Positions 33,811-43,237 of a stretch of 64,000 bases of DNA are shown here, one piece after another. This stretch comes from DATMNI01 sp963817515 (GTDB taxonomy: Bacteria > Acidobacteriota > Terriglobia > Bryobacterales > Bryobacteraceae), in the NCBI GenBank assembly GCA_963817515.1, contig CAWFPJ010000031.1, positions 310,001 to 374,000 of the forward strand, given 5' to 3'. The notes beneath the pieces are model-generated. The model ran no database searches. It saw only the letters and a program-made list of their open reading frames with translations, and was not told the origin of the DNA. A program made the position numbers and the translations under genes. Positions within the stretch are counted from its first letter, which is position 1; the number at the start of each line of letters is the position of its first letter.

Positions 33811-35000
33811 AGATAGGATTCGATATCAGTCAGACCGGCCGGTCCAAAGCGGGATGCGGCTACTTCGCGGAGGGCCTGATTCGCCAACTCGCCGCGGACG
33901 ACGATCGCAATAGTTACGTTCTTTATCCGGCGGTGGGTGATTTGTTCTGGGATCCTGACTTCGCGACCAGCACCTTCGCCAGTGACCGGCCAGGTTTTCA
34001 GCGCTGGAAGGCACCGGCGGATTTCGAAGCCTCGCGGCGATTCTGGTCCGACCCCGGCGAGGATTTTGAAGGGAGACTTGGCAACCCGGACATCTTCCAT
34101 TCGAACAATTTCTTCTGTCCCGCGGGCCTCAAGCACGCTCGCCTGCTCTACACTCTCTACGACTTGAGCTTTATTCAGGATCCGGGCTGGAACACGGAAG
34201 AGAACCGGATCGGTTGTTTCTCCGGGTTGTTTCGGGCCGGTCTTTACGCCGACCTGATACTCGCGATCTCGGAACATACACGGCAACATTTCCTTTCCAC
34301 GTTCCCTGGGTTCCCGGCAAGCCGCACGGCGGTAGTGTATCCGGCGAGCCGGTTTGAAGGACTGTGTGATGCGCGGCGCCCTGAGCGACTTGCCGCTCTG
34401 CGATCCGAGGGCTTCTGGCTTTCCGTGGGTACGATCGAACCGAGGAAGAACTACGGGCGCCTTTTGGACGCCTGTCGGATTCTTAAATCCGAGCGCGATC
34501 CGACCCTGCCCCTCGTCCTGGCGGGCGGCCAAGGTTGGCTGCTGAAGCACTTCGATTCATTCCTGCATGGTTTGGAGCCCGGCCGCGAGGTCATCCTGCT
34601 TGGCTACGTTTCCGATGACGAATTGAAATGGCTCTATCAGAACTGTTTCGGATTCCTTTATCCTTCGCTCTTCGAGGGCTTCGGCATGCCAGTTCTGGAA
34701 GCTCTTGGGTTCGGGGCTCCGGTGCTTTGCTCAAAGTCGAGTTCGTTGCCCGAAGCGGCCGGAGAAGCGGCGCTATTTTTCGATCCGTTAGATCCTCGCG
34801 ATATCGCCGCCGCAATGCGCCGCTTAGCCGGCGGCGGGGATTTGCGCGACCGCCTCAAAGCTGCCACTCATCTACAGGCCGGAAAGTTTTCTTGGCGTGT
34901 ATCGGCCGCCCGCCTGCGCGAGTTGTACGATTACGTCATGACTGTGCCACGAATATCGGAGGCGCGGCCGATGCCAGGTGACCCTCGCTCGCATGTTTAA
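33807..35000 (+). CDS. GT4-family glycosyltransferase
   Basis: About 397 residues from GTG 33807, which overlaps the previous stop as GTGA and has GGCGGAAGGG six bases before it; a longer frame from 33714 only reads the neighbour out of frame. GT-B landmarks: VKIGFDISQTGRSKAGCGYF, DIFHSNNFFCPAG, YTLYDLSFIQDPGW, LILAISEHTRQHFL, WLSVGTIEPRKNYGRLLDA, VILLGYVSDDELKWLYQNC and FLYPSLFEGFGMPVLEALG. The last carries the Glu residues that bind the nucleotide-sugar donor. Its sugar and linkage are unknown. About 57 bases separate it from the membrane-protein gene. Confidence 0.88.
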   Translation: MKIGFDISQTGRSKAGCGYFAEGLIRQLAADDDRNSYVLYPAVGDLFWDPDFATSTFASDRPGFQRWKAPADFEASRRFWSDPGEDFEGRLGNPDIFHSNNFFCPAGLKHARLLYTLYDLSFIQDPGWNTEENRIGCFSGLFRAGLYADLILAISEHTRQHFLSTFPGFPASRTAVVYPASRFEGLCDARRPERLAALRSEGFWLSVGTIEPRKNYGRLLDACRILKSERDPTLPLVLAGGQGWLLKHFDSFLHGLEPGREVILLGYVSDDELKWLYQNCFGFLYPSLFEGFGMPVLEALGFGAPVLCSKSSSLPEAAGEAALFFDPLDPRDIAAAMRRLAGGGDLRDRLKAATHLQAGKFSWRVSAARLRELYDYVMTVPRISEARPMPGDPRSHV

Positions 35001-35057
35001 TTGTCATGAAGACACAAGCAAGCATACCAGACACGTTCCAATACAACCCGGTGGATT

Positions 35058-36781
35058 GTGTCTGTTGTTCCCTACGTCTTAACAGCACTGATGTGTATCG
35101 CCTTTCTTTTCTACTTTCTTCGTCTTTGGCACGCTGACCTCCATGTCCCGATTGACCGGCCCGTACAGGCGATTATCTGGCAGCGGCGGTCATTGTTAAG
35201 AATATCCTGGAAACTGGTTCTTATTGGCAGAGTCCAAGATTGGGCGCGCCGTTTGGCTTCAGTTTCTACGATTTCCCGATGGCCGAAAGTTTCCACGCCC
35301 TGATTATTCAGATCATCGGTATCTTCACGAAGGACGTCGCGCTAGTAACTAACCTATTCTATATCCTCGGCTATGTGCTGTCAGCCTGCACCGCCTTATT
35401 TGTCTTCAGACAAAGGCATCTCCCAACTTTTCCGGCCATCGGGATGAGCTTGCTGTTTGCGTTCCTCCCACACCACTATAGGCGGGGCGAACAGCACCTC
35501 TTTCTGAGCGCGTACTATCTTATTCCTCTTGTCGTGTTGGTTTTGCTATGGCTCGCGAACGGAGAGCCTGTCCTTGTTCGCTCTGCTCGATCTAAGCTTG
35601 GCTTTACGCTCACCAGAAAGGGGCTGGCTAGTATCGTGATTTCTGTTCTGCTGGGGTCAGGTGGTGTCTATTATGCCTTCTTTTCCGCCTTTTTTCTGGG
35701 CGTCATCGCGCTCTCGTGTGTCATTCATCGTCGTAAGTTGAGTGCCGCGATCCCGGCCGCCGTGGTTACAGGTGTCTTAGTCCTAAGCTTACTGATCAAT
35801 CTGGCGCCGTCCATGATGTATCACCGGCAACATGGATACAATACCGAGGTGGCCGCCAGGTCCCCAGCCGAGGTGGAGTTCTTCAGCCTGCGGATTGCGG
35901 ATCTGCTTCTACCCATTTCGGGACATCGGATTCCCTTTCTTGCGTCGGTCAAATCGATGGCTACTGCTCCTCCGCCCGTGCCCGAAGGCACTACAATGGC
36001 TTCGCTCGGAGTCATTGGCTCCATAGGGTTTCTCAGCCTCCTGGCTATTGCCATGTATCACCCCTTCGCCAGGGACTCTCGGGACTTACAGGCACTGAGC
36101 GCCTTAAATTTAGCGGCCCTCTTGCTTGCCACCATTGGTAGCGCCGGCTCTCTCTTTGCGTTGATCGTTAGTTCAAAGATTCGGGCCTACTCCCGAATCA
36201 GCGTCTTCATCGCGTTCTTTGCATTTCTTGCGCTATTGATTCTCATTGATAAGCTCGGAGTTACTCGGCTGAATTCGGTTTTAGCCAGGCGCACGTACAG
36301 TACGGTGATCGGCGGGGTCCTACTTGCCGGACTCTGGGATCTGACACCCGTGCGGCCCCCACTCACGACTGAGAGCTTCACTTACAAGAGCGACCGCGGG
36401 TTCATTGAGTCGATAGAGTCTTTGGTGCCGCGCGGCGCTTTAGTGTTTCAGTTGCCGTACATGTCGTTTCCTGAGGCGTCGCCTATTAATCAGTTGGAAG
36501 GTTACGATCATTTTCGCGGGTATTTGTACTCCCACCACTTGCGGTGGAGTTTTGGCGTGATGGCTGGTAGGGACGCCGACATCTGGGAGTGTAATACGGC
36601 TGGCATGCCGTTCCCGGAGATGTTTGCGGCGATTCGCAAAGCGGGATTTAAGGGAATCTACGTTGACCGGTTTGGTTTTTCTGACAACGGTGCTTACGTA
36701 TGCGACCGTCTATCACAATTGCTCAGACAAGTGCCGCTGCAAAGTGCCAATGGACGGCTGGCCTTCTTCATTCTTCCTTAG
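35058..36781 (+). CDS. Large multi-pass membrane protein, probable GT-C-like/polysaccharide assembly; frame breaks near 35160
   Basis: The start is GTG 35058 in one frame (SVVPYVLTALMCIAFLFYFL, RLWHADLHVPID). Near 35155-35170 the frame shifts, and the second gives DYLAAAVIVKNILETGSYWQ, then SPRLGAPFGFSFYDFPMAES and about ten more helices to 36781, some 570 residues in all. The acidic N-terminal loop, the GAPFG...DFP motif and the alternating helices resemble GT-C type membrane glycosyltransferases and related YfhO-like proteins, but I cannot place the family firmly. Base composition is visibly less GC-rich than in the left part of the window. A true start a little upstream, behind another break, is possible. 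Confidence 0.65.
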
Positions 36782-36813
36782 TACTCACGCATCGTGATCG
36801 CTTGCGCACACAG

Positions 36814-37312
36814 CTATTGGGGGACCACCGTGACAGGGTATTCAACGGTCGCGCCTCCCATATCGGAGAACCATGCTATCTTTTGCGCGATCATCGTGAA
36901 GCGAATGAGATAGCGCCCTGGTTCTGGGGGTGCCACTATTGTCGCTAGCAAAGATTGTGACCGGCCAGGTGCCAGATCATCGAGCAGCGGAGTGACAACA
37001 CCGTGGGAGACGAACTTTCCCGTCAGGTGTCAGCCAATTGTACGTAAGTTCTACCTGATGTTCGCCGCTCGCCGCCCAGACCTGTTGGCCCGTGTTTTTT
37101 ACAGTGACACCGCTTAAACGATACCGTTGCTCGGGAGTCATCTTTGCAGGCAGTGGAGGTGCGACAAGTTCCTGACGGAAATCATTCAGTTGAGCTGGCG
37201 GAGTTTCAGAAGTCCCAACGAACTGCCACAACCAATCAGCGCTGCTGAAAGGAGAAAGAGGCTTAGCTCGGGTCGCAATTGGAAGAATCGGCTGAACTAT
37301 AAGCCTGACCAT
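36814..37312 (-). CDS. Small exported Ig-like domain protein, frame broken at 37019-37021
   Basis: The minus strand reads LNDFRQELVAPPLPAKMTPE, RYRLSGVTVKNTGQQVWAAS and GEHQVELTYNWLTPDG up to a CCC run at 37019-37021. With one base fewer it continues KFVSHGVVTPLLDDLAPG, LLATIVAPPEPGRYLIRF and WFSDMGGATVEYPVTVVP to a TAG at 36814. This is an Ig-like fold often attached to proteins of polysaccharide clusters (V-x-N-T-G-x-x-V-W, APPEPGRY). The N-terminus is uncertain. In another frame just upstream, LSLFLLSAALIGCGSS looks like a lipoprotein signal, so a second break near 37230 may hide a lipoprotein start. Confidence 0.55.
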
Positions 37313-37441
37313 ATCCGAGCATTATATGATAGTTGGTTCGGTGAGTTGCACCAGGGCCGCCTGAAAGTGCCTTCCATTTGCGGATCCAAATCTTGCGGCA
37401 AGAGAGTCGGCCTGCGAAGCATGTGCATGATTGTGCTGCCC

Positions 37442-38392
37442 TTACCCACGATTTGCCCGGTTCAATACAAAGAACATTTGTGACGTTCGGTAAAAGGGCG
37501 AACGTAGGAAATCGAGGGCGGCAAATATCCCCGCAAGCAAGAAAAACAATGGATGTTGTACTGCTGGCCGCAATGGTCCCAGTGAGACTAGACCGCGTCT
37601 ATAACCTTCGATCAAAGCGCTCGCGGCCCAGAACGGCGCGCCCTGCGTGTAGCGCGCTGATTGCACCTGCATTCCAGCCTTGGCGGCGAGGCCTAGAAAG
37701 CTATTCTTGGTAAACAAGACCCAGTGGCGTGGGCAATGGAAGCCGGCCCAATTGCGGTGGCGGAAGATCCGTTGGTCCCAGCTATCGTAGTTTGGTGTCT
37801 TTACCAATACAACCCCGGTGGGCGACAATAAGCTGGCAACCTTACTAAGCACGAGTTGTGGATTCGCGACATGCTCGATTAGGTTCAGAAGGAGAATTAC
37901 ATCGAAAGAGTCGCTTGACTTGAAGTCCTCTATGCGGCCTTCAAAGTATCCATGTCCACGGCTGCGTGCCAATTCGGAGGCCTTGGAATCAAGATCGACA
38001 ATTTGGGTGCGGCGAACCCGCTGGTCCACAGCGCGCATCAAGTCTAGAGCGGAGCCGATCCCACCCCCGACGTCCAAAACACCGAGTTCGTTTCCCGGTA
38101 GTTTTCTAAGCAGCTGCAGAAACTTACGCCGGTCAAAAAAACTCTTCACCCTCGTCACAGGGGACACTTTATCCTGTTTCAAGAACGAGTAATAGTTGGA
38201 TGGATAAATTACCGCCAGACGATCGATTGGCACCGGCCAGATGAACAAAATGGCACATGCGGCACATCGATAATAAGTGAACGAATCTGCCGTCGTAAAA
38301 TATTCAAGGTCAGTCGCCTGGCACCAAGGCTCCATGGAGAGTTGCCCGCAAAGCAGGCATGATGGCCCGCCTTTTGTTTTAGCGCTGTACAT
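37442..38392 (-). CDS. SAM-dependent methyltransferase with N-terminal zinc cluster
   Basis: A 316-residue protein. The N-terminus has CLLCG and YRCAACAILFIWP, a probable four-Cys zinc site as in sugar C-methyltransferase-like proteins. The SAM domain follows: NELGVLDVGGGIGSALDLM, QIVDLDSKASELARSRG, FDVILLLNLIEHVANPQLVL and LSPTGVVLVKTPNYDSWDQ, then FHCPRHWVLFTKNSFLGLA. A C-terminal amphipathic or membrane helix (PLFFLLAGIFAALDFLRSPF) is present. It overlaps the desaturase-like gene by 14 bases and belongs to the minus-strand operon of glycan enzymes starting at 43151. Substrate unknown. Confidence 0.8.
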   Translation of the reverse strand: MYSAKTKGGPSCLLCGQLSMEPWCQATDLEYFTTADSFTYYRCAACAILFIWPVPIDRLAVIYPSNYYSFLKQDKVSPVTRVKSFFDRRKFLQLLRKLPGNELGVLDVGGGIGSALDLMRAVDQRVRRTQIVDLDSKASELARSRGHGYFEGRIEDFKSSDSFDVILLLNLIEHVANPQLVLSKVASLLSPTGVVLVKTPNYDSWDQRIFRHRNWAGFHCPRHWVLFTKNSFLGLAAKAGMQVQSARYTQGAPFWAASALIEGYRRGLVSLGPLRPAVQHPLFFLLAGIFAALDFLRSPFYRTSQMFFVLNRANRG

Positions 38393-39389
38393 ATTTTTGA
38401 TTGCTCGCGTGTATCAGCAATTTCCTGAACACCGCCGCATACGATGTGCGGCGTGTCTCCAACACGGATGCTAACTCAGTGTCCAGAAGAAAACGTTCTA
38501 ATTGTGGAAGCCGGGTGTAGGAAACCTGTGGTTCCCAGTGGTGCAATAAATGACGATCAAATCCCGCGGCACCGAGCGTGGTACCTATGAACCCACCACG
38601 GAAGATTCGGGTGAAAGCTCCATGTGGCTCGCGGTAATAATTCTTATTCGGGTCGGCGATGTCATCACGATGCTCAAGAATGGTGCGCAAAGCTGCAAGA
38701 AACGGGAAAACGCTCAACATTCCGAAAGTCCAACTGATTGAAATCCACCAAAAGCCTAAGAATAATATAGAAAGCACAAGGACCCCATGGAAGGCGGCAC
38801 CGGCGAGAAACATCCATTTCGAAGCGGGGGTTGCCGGGCGTTCGACCACCAAACTCCTCAGTCGATCTCCCCGCTGCCGTATGATCATCAACGTTCGCAC
38901 ACCCAAGAGTGAGTAGACAACAAACTTCAAGTTCAACGGATCAAAGTACGAATTTTCAACATCCTCGATTGTGCCTAAATAACGGTGATGGTGGAAGTGA
39001 AGGGAGCGGTTCGGTCCGATGTGTTGACCGAGCAGAACGCCTAGAAAGACATTTGCGAGCAGATCGTTCCGTTGTCGATCCGGGGACAGGTTATAGTGAA
39101 CGGCTTCATGGAAAAAATGCGAGACGTAATTAATGAAATACCCCAATAAGACGGCGCATACGGGAATCATAACCCATCCCGATTGCGGTAATCTTAGCTG
39201 CGTCAGGCCCTCTGCGATTGCGATAACCAGCAGCGCTAAATATCCGTACGAGAGGTGAATCCAAGCTAACCGGTAGTCAGGCTTGAGCGTTTTGACGAAA
39301 TCGGTGTAACGCAGTCCGGCACTGTTCCTGATTTGGCCTCGCAAGCTGGCGAATGAGCCCGAATGGTCGACCATAACAATCGCCAGCAT
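38379..39389 (-). CDS. Membrane fatty-acid desaturase / hydroxylase-like protein
   Basis: About 336 residues from ATG 39389; ATG 39374 is a possible alternative, and the longer frame to 39536 runs into the neighbour. All three histidine clusters of the integral-membrane diiron family are visible: HFFHEAVH, HFHHHRY and HLLHH, separated by hydrophobic helices (YLALLVIAIAEGLTQL, GVLVLSILFLGFWWISISW). Members desaturate or hydroxylate lipids, carotenoids or other hydrophobic chains. Its place between two methyltransferases in a glycan cluster suggests it modifies a lipid carrier, a fatty acyl group on a sugar, or a lipid A chain; this is inference. Confidence 0.8.
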   Translation of the reverse strand: MLAIVMVDHSGSFASLRGQIRNSAGLRYTDFVKTLKPDYRLAWIHLSYGYLALLVIAIAEGLTQLRLPQSGWVMIPVCAVLLGYFINYVSHFFHEAVHYNLSPDRQRNDLLANVFLGVLLGQHIGPNRSLHFHHHRYLGTIEDVENSYFDPLNLKFVVYSLLGVRTLMIIRQRGDRLRSLVVERPATPASKWMFLAGAAFHGVLVLSILFLGFWWISISWTFGMLSVFPFLAALRTILEHRDDIADPNKNYYREPHGAFTRIFRGGFIGTTLGAAGFDRHLLHHWEPQVSYTRLPQLERFLLDTELASVLETRRTSYAAVFRKLLIHASNQKYVQR

Positions 39390-39423
39390 ATCACAGACCG
39401 CGTCCCATGCGCCTTTCGGCGGT

Positions 39424-40227
39424 CTATCCCGGGCCTCGCTTCCGCGCGACTGCCAGCAACGATGAACCGAAGGGAAGTTGCCGTCGCTTAGCCAGCCACT
39501 TGGTTTCCCAGGACAAGACCCACACGAGCATTTCATTGAGGATCGGGATCACTCGGACCTCCTGCTGTAGCAAGGCCTTGGCGTCGGCCGTGCTGGTCGC
39601 CGTTCTAGCCCTAAATCTCCGGCCGAGCCACATTAGCGGGTGGATGCTCGCCATGTACGGAGTAAGATAGTCTATTGAGAAACCCACCTCTTCAAGTTTG
39701 GACCGCAGATCCCCGGCTTCGTAGCGGCGGCAGTGCCCGGCGAGTTCATCGAAATAACTCCACAGAGAGCGATGCGCCGGGACGGTCAACAGCAGGACCC
39801 CGCCATTCTCCAGTAGCGCCCAGAGATCGCGCAGGATGCGGTTGTCATCAGGAATGTGCTCCAGGACATCGAAAATGCCGATCACTTGGAAAGTCTTGCC
39901 GAACGGGGATCTACGAACATCGCCTTGTACCAGGGGACAGGATGTCCGGCTACGCGCATATTGAAGGCCTTCGCCGTACAAGTCCATGCCGACCACGGTG
40001 CCGGTAGAACAGACGCGTTCTAAGAAACGCAGGACATTGCCATCTCCGCATCCCATTTCCAGCACTCTGTATCCTGGAGATAAGTGGGCCACCACCTGAC
40101 TGGCAAGCATCGATATAACCTGGTTTCTCGCCCGAAACCAGAAGTGCCGGTCCTCGGCGAAAAAAAGGCTCTCAAAGTGACGGGGGTCGTAGCCGCCAGA
40201 TTTGGTCTCGCAGTTCTGGCCCTTCAT
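39424..40227 (-). CDS. SAM-dependent methyltransferase
   Basis: About 267 residues. ATG 40227 is chosen since it overlaps the aminotransferase stop as ATGA. The N-terminal FESLFFAEDRHFWFRARNQV is typical of methyltransferases in O-antigen clusters. The core has YRVLEMGCGDGNVLRFLERV, VVGMDLYGEGLQYARSR, GIFDVLEHIPDDNRILRDLW, ENGGVLLLTVPAHRSLWSYF and HCRRYEAGDL. The WFxARN and HRSLWSxxDxxxxHxRRY pairs suggest a sugar or lipid-linked sugar as substrate. It is followed by the desaturase-like gene after 34 bases. Confidence 0.85.
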   Translation of the reverse strand: MKGQNCETKSGGYDPRHFESLFFAEDRHFWFRARNQVISMLASQVVAHLSPGYRVLEMGCGDGNVLRFLERVCSTGTVVGMDLYGEGLQYARSRTSCPLVQGDVRRSPFGKTFQVIGIFDVLEHIPDDNRILRDLWALLENGGVLLLTVPAHRSLWSYFDELAGHCRRYEAGDLRSKLEEVGFSIDYLTPYMASIHPLMWLGRRFRARTATSTADAKALLQQEVRVIPILNEMLVWVLSWETKWLAKRRQLPFGSSLLAVARKRGPG

Positions 40228-41387
40228 CTTTCTACCCGGCACTCAAACCGCCGGATCGAATCCACAACCTCCGCCTGCTCGGGTCCGGAAAGGTCATTGT
40301 AGAAAGGCAGACGCAAGAGGCAATCGCCGATCCGCTCGGTAGTGGGACACTGGCCGGGATGCCCGCCGAACTTGACGCCCATCGGGGAAAGATGGAGTGG
40401 GACATAGTGGAAGACACTGAGAATCCCCTGCGATCTGAGATGCTCAATCAGGCCCTGCCGGGCCCGCAATGACGGCATCACGAGATAGAACATGTGATAC
40501 GGCTGCTCGCAGTACGATGGAACGCATGGTAACTGTACGTCTTGTGCCGCGGCCCAGTCTGACAGCTCCTCATAGTAAGAATCCCAGATCCGCTTTCTGG
40601 CAGCCATAATCTGCTCGTACTTTTCGAGCTGCGCACACAGAAACGCGGCCAGGATATCCGACATCAGGTAGCTGGACCCAATATCGACCCAAGTGTATTT
40701 GTCCACTTCCCCCCGGTAGAACTTACTCCTATTTGTCCCTTTCTCCCTTAGGATCTCGGCTCGCTCCACCATCCCAGGATTGTTGATCACAACGGCGCCG
40801 CCCTCGCCACAAATCACGTTCTTGGTTTCATGAAAGCTTTGGGTTGCAACGGCGCCGAACGTCCCCAGGTACCGGCCTTTGTACCGCGCAAAAAGACCGT
40901 GGGCATTGTCCTCCACAACAGCCACTCCGTGCCGCCTGGCGACTTCCAAAATCTCCTCCATCTCGCAGCCCACGCCTGCATAATGAACTGGAACGATGGC
41001 TTTCGTTCGGGGCGTGATCAACTCCTCAAACCGGGATTCGTCCAAGTTCAACGTGTCCGGACGGATATCGATAAACACCGGCCTCGCCCCACGAAGTACG
41101 AACGCGTTGGCAGTCGAGACGAATGTAAACGATGGAACGATGACCTCATCTCCGGGTTCAATGTCCAGCAACAATGCCGCCACTTCAAGGGCGTGCGTGC
41201 AGGAAGTAGTCAGCAGGACTCGGGCAACCCCCAGAGTCTCCTCCAGCAAGGCGTGGCAGCGCCGCGTAAACGCGCCATCCCCCGCAGCATGGCCTTGCGT
41301 AATTGCGTCGGATACATAGCGCAGTTCGTTACCGGTCAGCCCGGGTCTGTTGAACGGGATTCGATAACGCATGGTGGCGGACATCAT
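40224..41387 (-). CDS. wecE: DegT/DnrJ/EryC1-type sugar aminotransferase (WecE-like)
   Basis: About 387 residues from ATG 41387, which overlaps the stop of the acetyltransferase gene (TAATG); the open frame continues to 41585 only as an overlap of that gene. Typical features are RIPFNRPGLTGNELRYV at the N-terminus, LLTTSCTHALEVAALLLDI, GDEVIVPSFTFVSTANAFVL, VVEDNAHGLFARYKGRYLG, and the PLP lysine in SFHETKNVICGEGGAVV. The closest match in pattern is the dTDP-4-oxo-6-deoxyglucose aminotransferase of enterobacterial common antigen synthesis. With the WecD-like acetyltransferase it would make an N-acetylated 4-amino-6-deoxy sugar. Confidence 0.87.
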   Translation of the reverse strand: MMSATMRYRIPFNRPGLTGNELRYVSDAITQGHAAGDGAFTRRCHALLEETLGVARVLLTTSCTHALEVAALLLDIEPGDEVIVPSFTFVSTANAFVLRGARPVFIDIRPDTLNLDESRFEELITPRTKAIVPVHYAGVGCEMEEILEVARRHGVAVVEDNAHGLFARYKGRYLGTFGAVATQSFHETKNVICGEGGAVVINNPGMVERAEILREKGTNRSKFYRGEVDKYTWVDIGSSYLMSDILAAFLCAQLEKYEQIMAARKRIWDSYYEELSDWAAAQDVQLPCVPSYCEQPYHMFYLVMPSLRARQGLIEHLRSQGILSVFHYVPLHLSPMGVKFGGHPGQCPTTERIGDCLLRLPFYNDLSGPEQAEVVDSIRRFECRVER

Positions 41388-42184
41388 TAGGTCTTGGGCC
41401 CGGCGCCTGGTGAATCGAACCAGCGGTGATACCATAACCCGATGGACTGAGTCCGGAATCCGCAGTTTTGGTAGAGCCGTTGCGATTTGATGTTCCGTCC
41501 TTGAGTAACTACCGTCGCGCTCTTCATTCCATGATTCCGAAAATAGTGAAGCGCCGAGACTACGAGCTGCTGGCCGATACCACATCCCTGAGACTCCGGA
41601 TCGACGGCAATCAGTCCGATGCTTCCTGCTTGGGAGGGGCTAAGGCAGCACGTAACGTATCCGGCCGCCTGTCCGTTAAGATCCGACACCAGCACGCAGT
41701 CCGCATAGCCTTGGCAACTGCGTTCAATCCAGCCCGCATACAATTCGTCGCAGCTCGACCTGGCAAAGTGGAGATCGTAGTAGAAGCGAGAGTCTGAAAA
41801 GCTCTGCCCGGTAACCCGCTTCAGTTGCGGTAAGTCGTCCGGCCGGGCGCAACGGATGCCCGGTGACTCCTCAGGTAACCCTTCGATGGAGCGATCGAAC
41901 GTCGTACGGATGTCAACGAAACCAAATGCGTTTTCTTCGGCCAGCCGGATGGTCTGGGGATCGTCGGCGGCGGCCAAGAAGTAGAGACAGTCCACCTCCT
42001 GCGTCGAGCACCATCTCAGGATGGTGGGCAAGAGATCGTCATTCAGATGGCGCCCACGCACACGAGCGATCCGCTGCCCGAAAAAGCGAGAGTCCCACTC
42101 CAGTAACTCGACCGGCTCAGGAGGCTCGGAGGGTGGCGGAGTCTGCGCCGGCGGTCGCTCTAATCCGCTAAACCTGTCTACCAT
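41387..42184 (-). CDS. wecD: GNAT acetyltransferase, WecD-like (dTDP-fucosamine-type N-acetyltransferase)
   Basis: A 265-residue protein. The N-terminal half has LEWDSRFFGQRIARVRG, the WDSxFFG pattern that marks WecD-like enzymes, and a Pro-rich leader. The C-terminal half is a GNAT domain with YVTCCLSPSQAGSIGLIAVD, the acetyl-CoA loop ESQGCGIGQQLVVSALHYF, ATVVTQGRNIKSQRLYQNCG and FRTQSIGLWYHRWF. WecD acetylates dTDP-4-amino-4,6-dideoxygalactose made by WecE; the two genes overlap by one base here, which supports that pairing. It also overlaps the glycosyltransferase at 42168 by 17 bases. Confidence 0.85.
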   Translation of the reverse strand: MVDRFSGLERPPAQTPPPSEPPEPVELLEWDSRFFGQRIARVRGRHLNDDLLPTILRWCSTQEVDCLYFLAAADDPQTIRLAEENAFGFVDIRTTFDRSIEGLPEESPGIRCARPDDLPQLKRVTGQSFSDSRFYYDLHFARSSCDELYAGWIERSCQGYADCVLVSDLNGQAAGYVTCCLSPSQAGSIGLIAVDPESQGCGIGQQLVVSALHYFRNHGMKSATVVTQGRNIKSQRLYQNCGFRTQSIGLWYHRWFDSPGAGPKT

Positions 42185-43151
42185 AGGTCAGGTGTCCGGG
42201 CTCGCAACTGGCCGGTGTACTGGCGAGTCCGGGCGTTTCGGTGTTGGCTAATACCGCATAGCTCGGCTGGTCCATCATCCGGAAATGCATGCGGGCCAGA
42301 TATTCGCCGATAATGCCAAGTGCGAACAACTGAGCGCCGGAGAAAATCGCGATCGCCGAAGCCAGAAAAGCAAATCCCGGAACCGAGCCGCCCTCCATAA
42401 AATAATGTCCCAGCACATAGCACAGGAGGGCCATGCCAAAGAAGGTGAAGACGAAGCCGATTAGGCTCGCGAATTGCAACGGCAGCGTGCTGAACCCGGT
42501 CATCATGTTCATGGCGTGCCGGGTCAGCTTTCCCAGGGTGTAGTTCGAGGTGCCGATGGTGCGTTCATCGTTTCTTACGGAGATCGCGTCGAACTTCGTG
42601 GTCCCCCAGGTTAGCAAAACGTCGATGGACACGTGAGGGCCGGAATAATTTGCAAAAGCCTCCCTCACGTGCGTGCGGAAAACCCGGAACGCGCTGACGT
42701 TACGGGCGGTCGCGGCCCCCATCGCATTCTGCAGTGCCAGCTTCGTGACCCATGACGCCAAATTGCGGAACGGTCCGTGAGCCTGGCGACGCGGAGTACC
42801 GTAAACCACGTCGTACCCTTCGGCCAGCTTGGCCAGCATCCTTGGTATCTCTTCGGGCGGTGTTTGCAGGTCATCATCCAGCGTGACTATGATCGGGTAC
42901 TTTGCCAGGCGAATCCCGCACAGTAGTGCGTTATGCTGCCCATAGTTTCGCATCAGATTGAAACCGCGAATCCACGGATGCCGGACCGCAAGCCCCTGGA
43001 TCACGTTCCAACTCCGGTCGCGGCTCTCGTCGTTCACCAGGATCAGCTCGCCGAGATCGCGCCCTGGTTCCAGGACTTGACTCAGCCTCTCAACCAGCGG
43101 CGGCAAGCTTCCTTCCGAGTTGTAGACGGGAACCACAACGGAAACTAACAC
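42168..43151 (-). CDS. Polyprenyl-phosphate glycosyltransferase (DPM1/ArnC/GtrB-like GT2)
   Basis: A 327-residue enzyme starting at GTG 43151. The catalytic domain has VSVVVPVYNSEGSLPPLV, LILVNDESRDRSW, FNLMRNYGQHNALLCGIRL, IIVTLDDDLQTPPEEIPRM and GYDVVYGTPRRQAHGPFRN. Two transmembrane helices follow: LPLQFASLIGFVFTFFGMAL and FAFLASAIAIFSGAQLFALG. The next stretch, GIIGEYLARMHFRMMDQPSY, is the usual C-terminal signature. It transfers a sugar from a nucleotide donor to undecaprenyl phosphate on the cytoplasmic side. It is the first gene of the minus-strand wecDE cluster. Confidence 0.88.
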   Translation of the reverse strand: MLVSVVVPVYNSEGSLPPLVERLSQVLEPGRDLGELILVNDESRDRSWNVIQGLAVRHPWIRGFNLMRNYGQHNALLCGIRLAKYPIIVTLDDDLQTPPEEIPRMLAKLAEGYDVVYGTPRRQAHGPFRNLASWVTKLALQNAMGAATARNVSAFRVFRTHVREAFANYSGPHVSIDVLLTWGTTKFDAISVRNDERTIGTSNYTLGKLTRHAMNMMTGFSTLPLQFASLIGFVFTFFGMALLCYVLGHYFMEGGSVPGFAFLASAIAIFSGAQLFALGIIGEYLARMHFRMMDQPSYAVLANTETPGLASTPASCEPGHLTYGRQV

Positions 43152-43237
43152 CTGTCAATCATAACATTCGAGAACTGCATTGCCGCAGCCCTGGAGCGCC
43201 TGGTTTCCAAGTCCGATTTCGATAACTTCATGCGTTC

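Noticed and set aside
36782..37441. Plus-strand open frames between the membrane protein and the methyltransferase
   Set aside because: The minus strand encodes a recognisable Ig-like domain there once one base is corrected.
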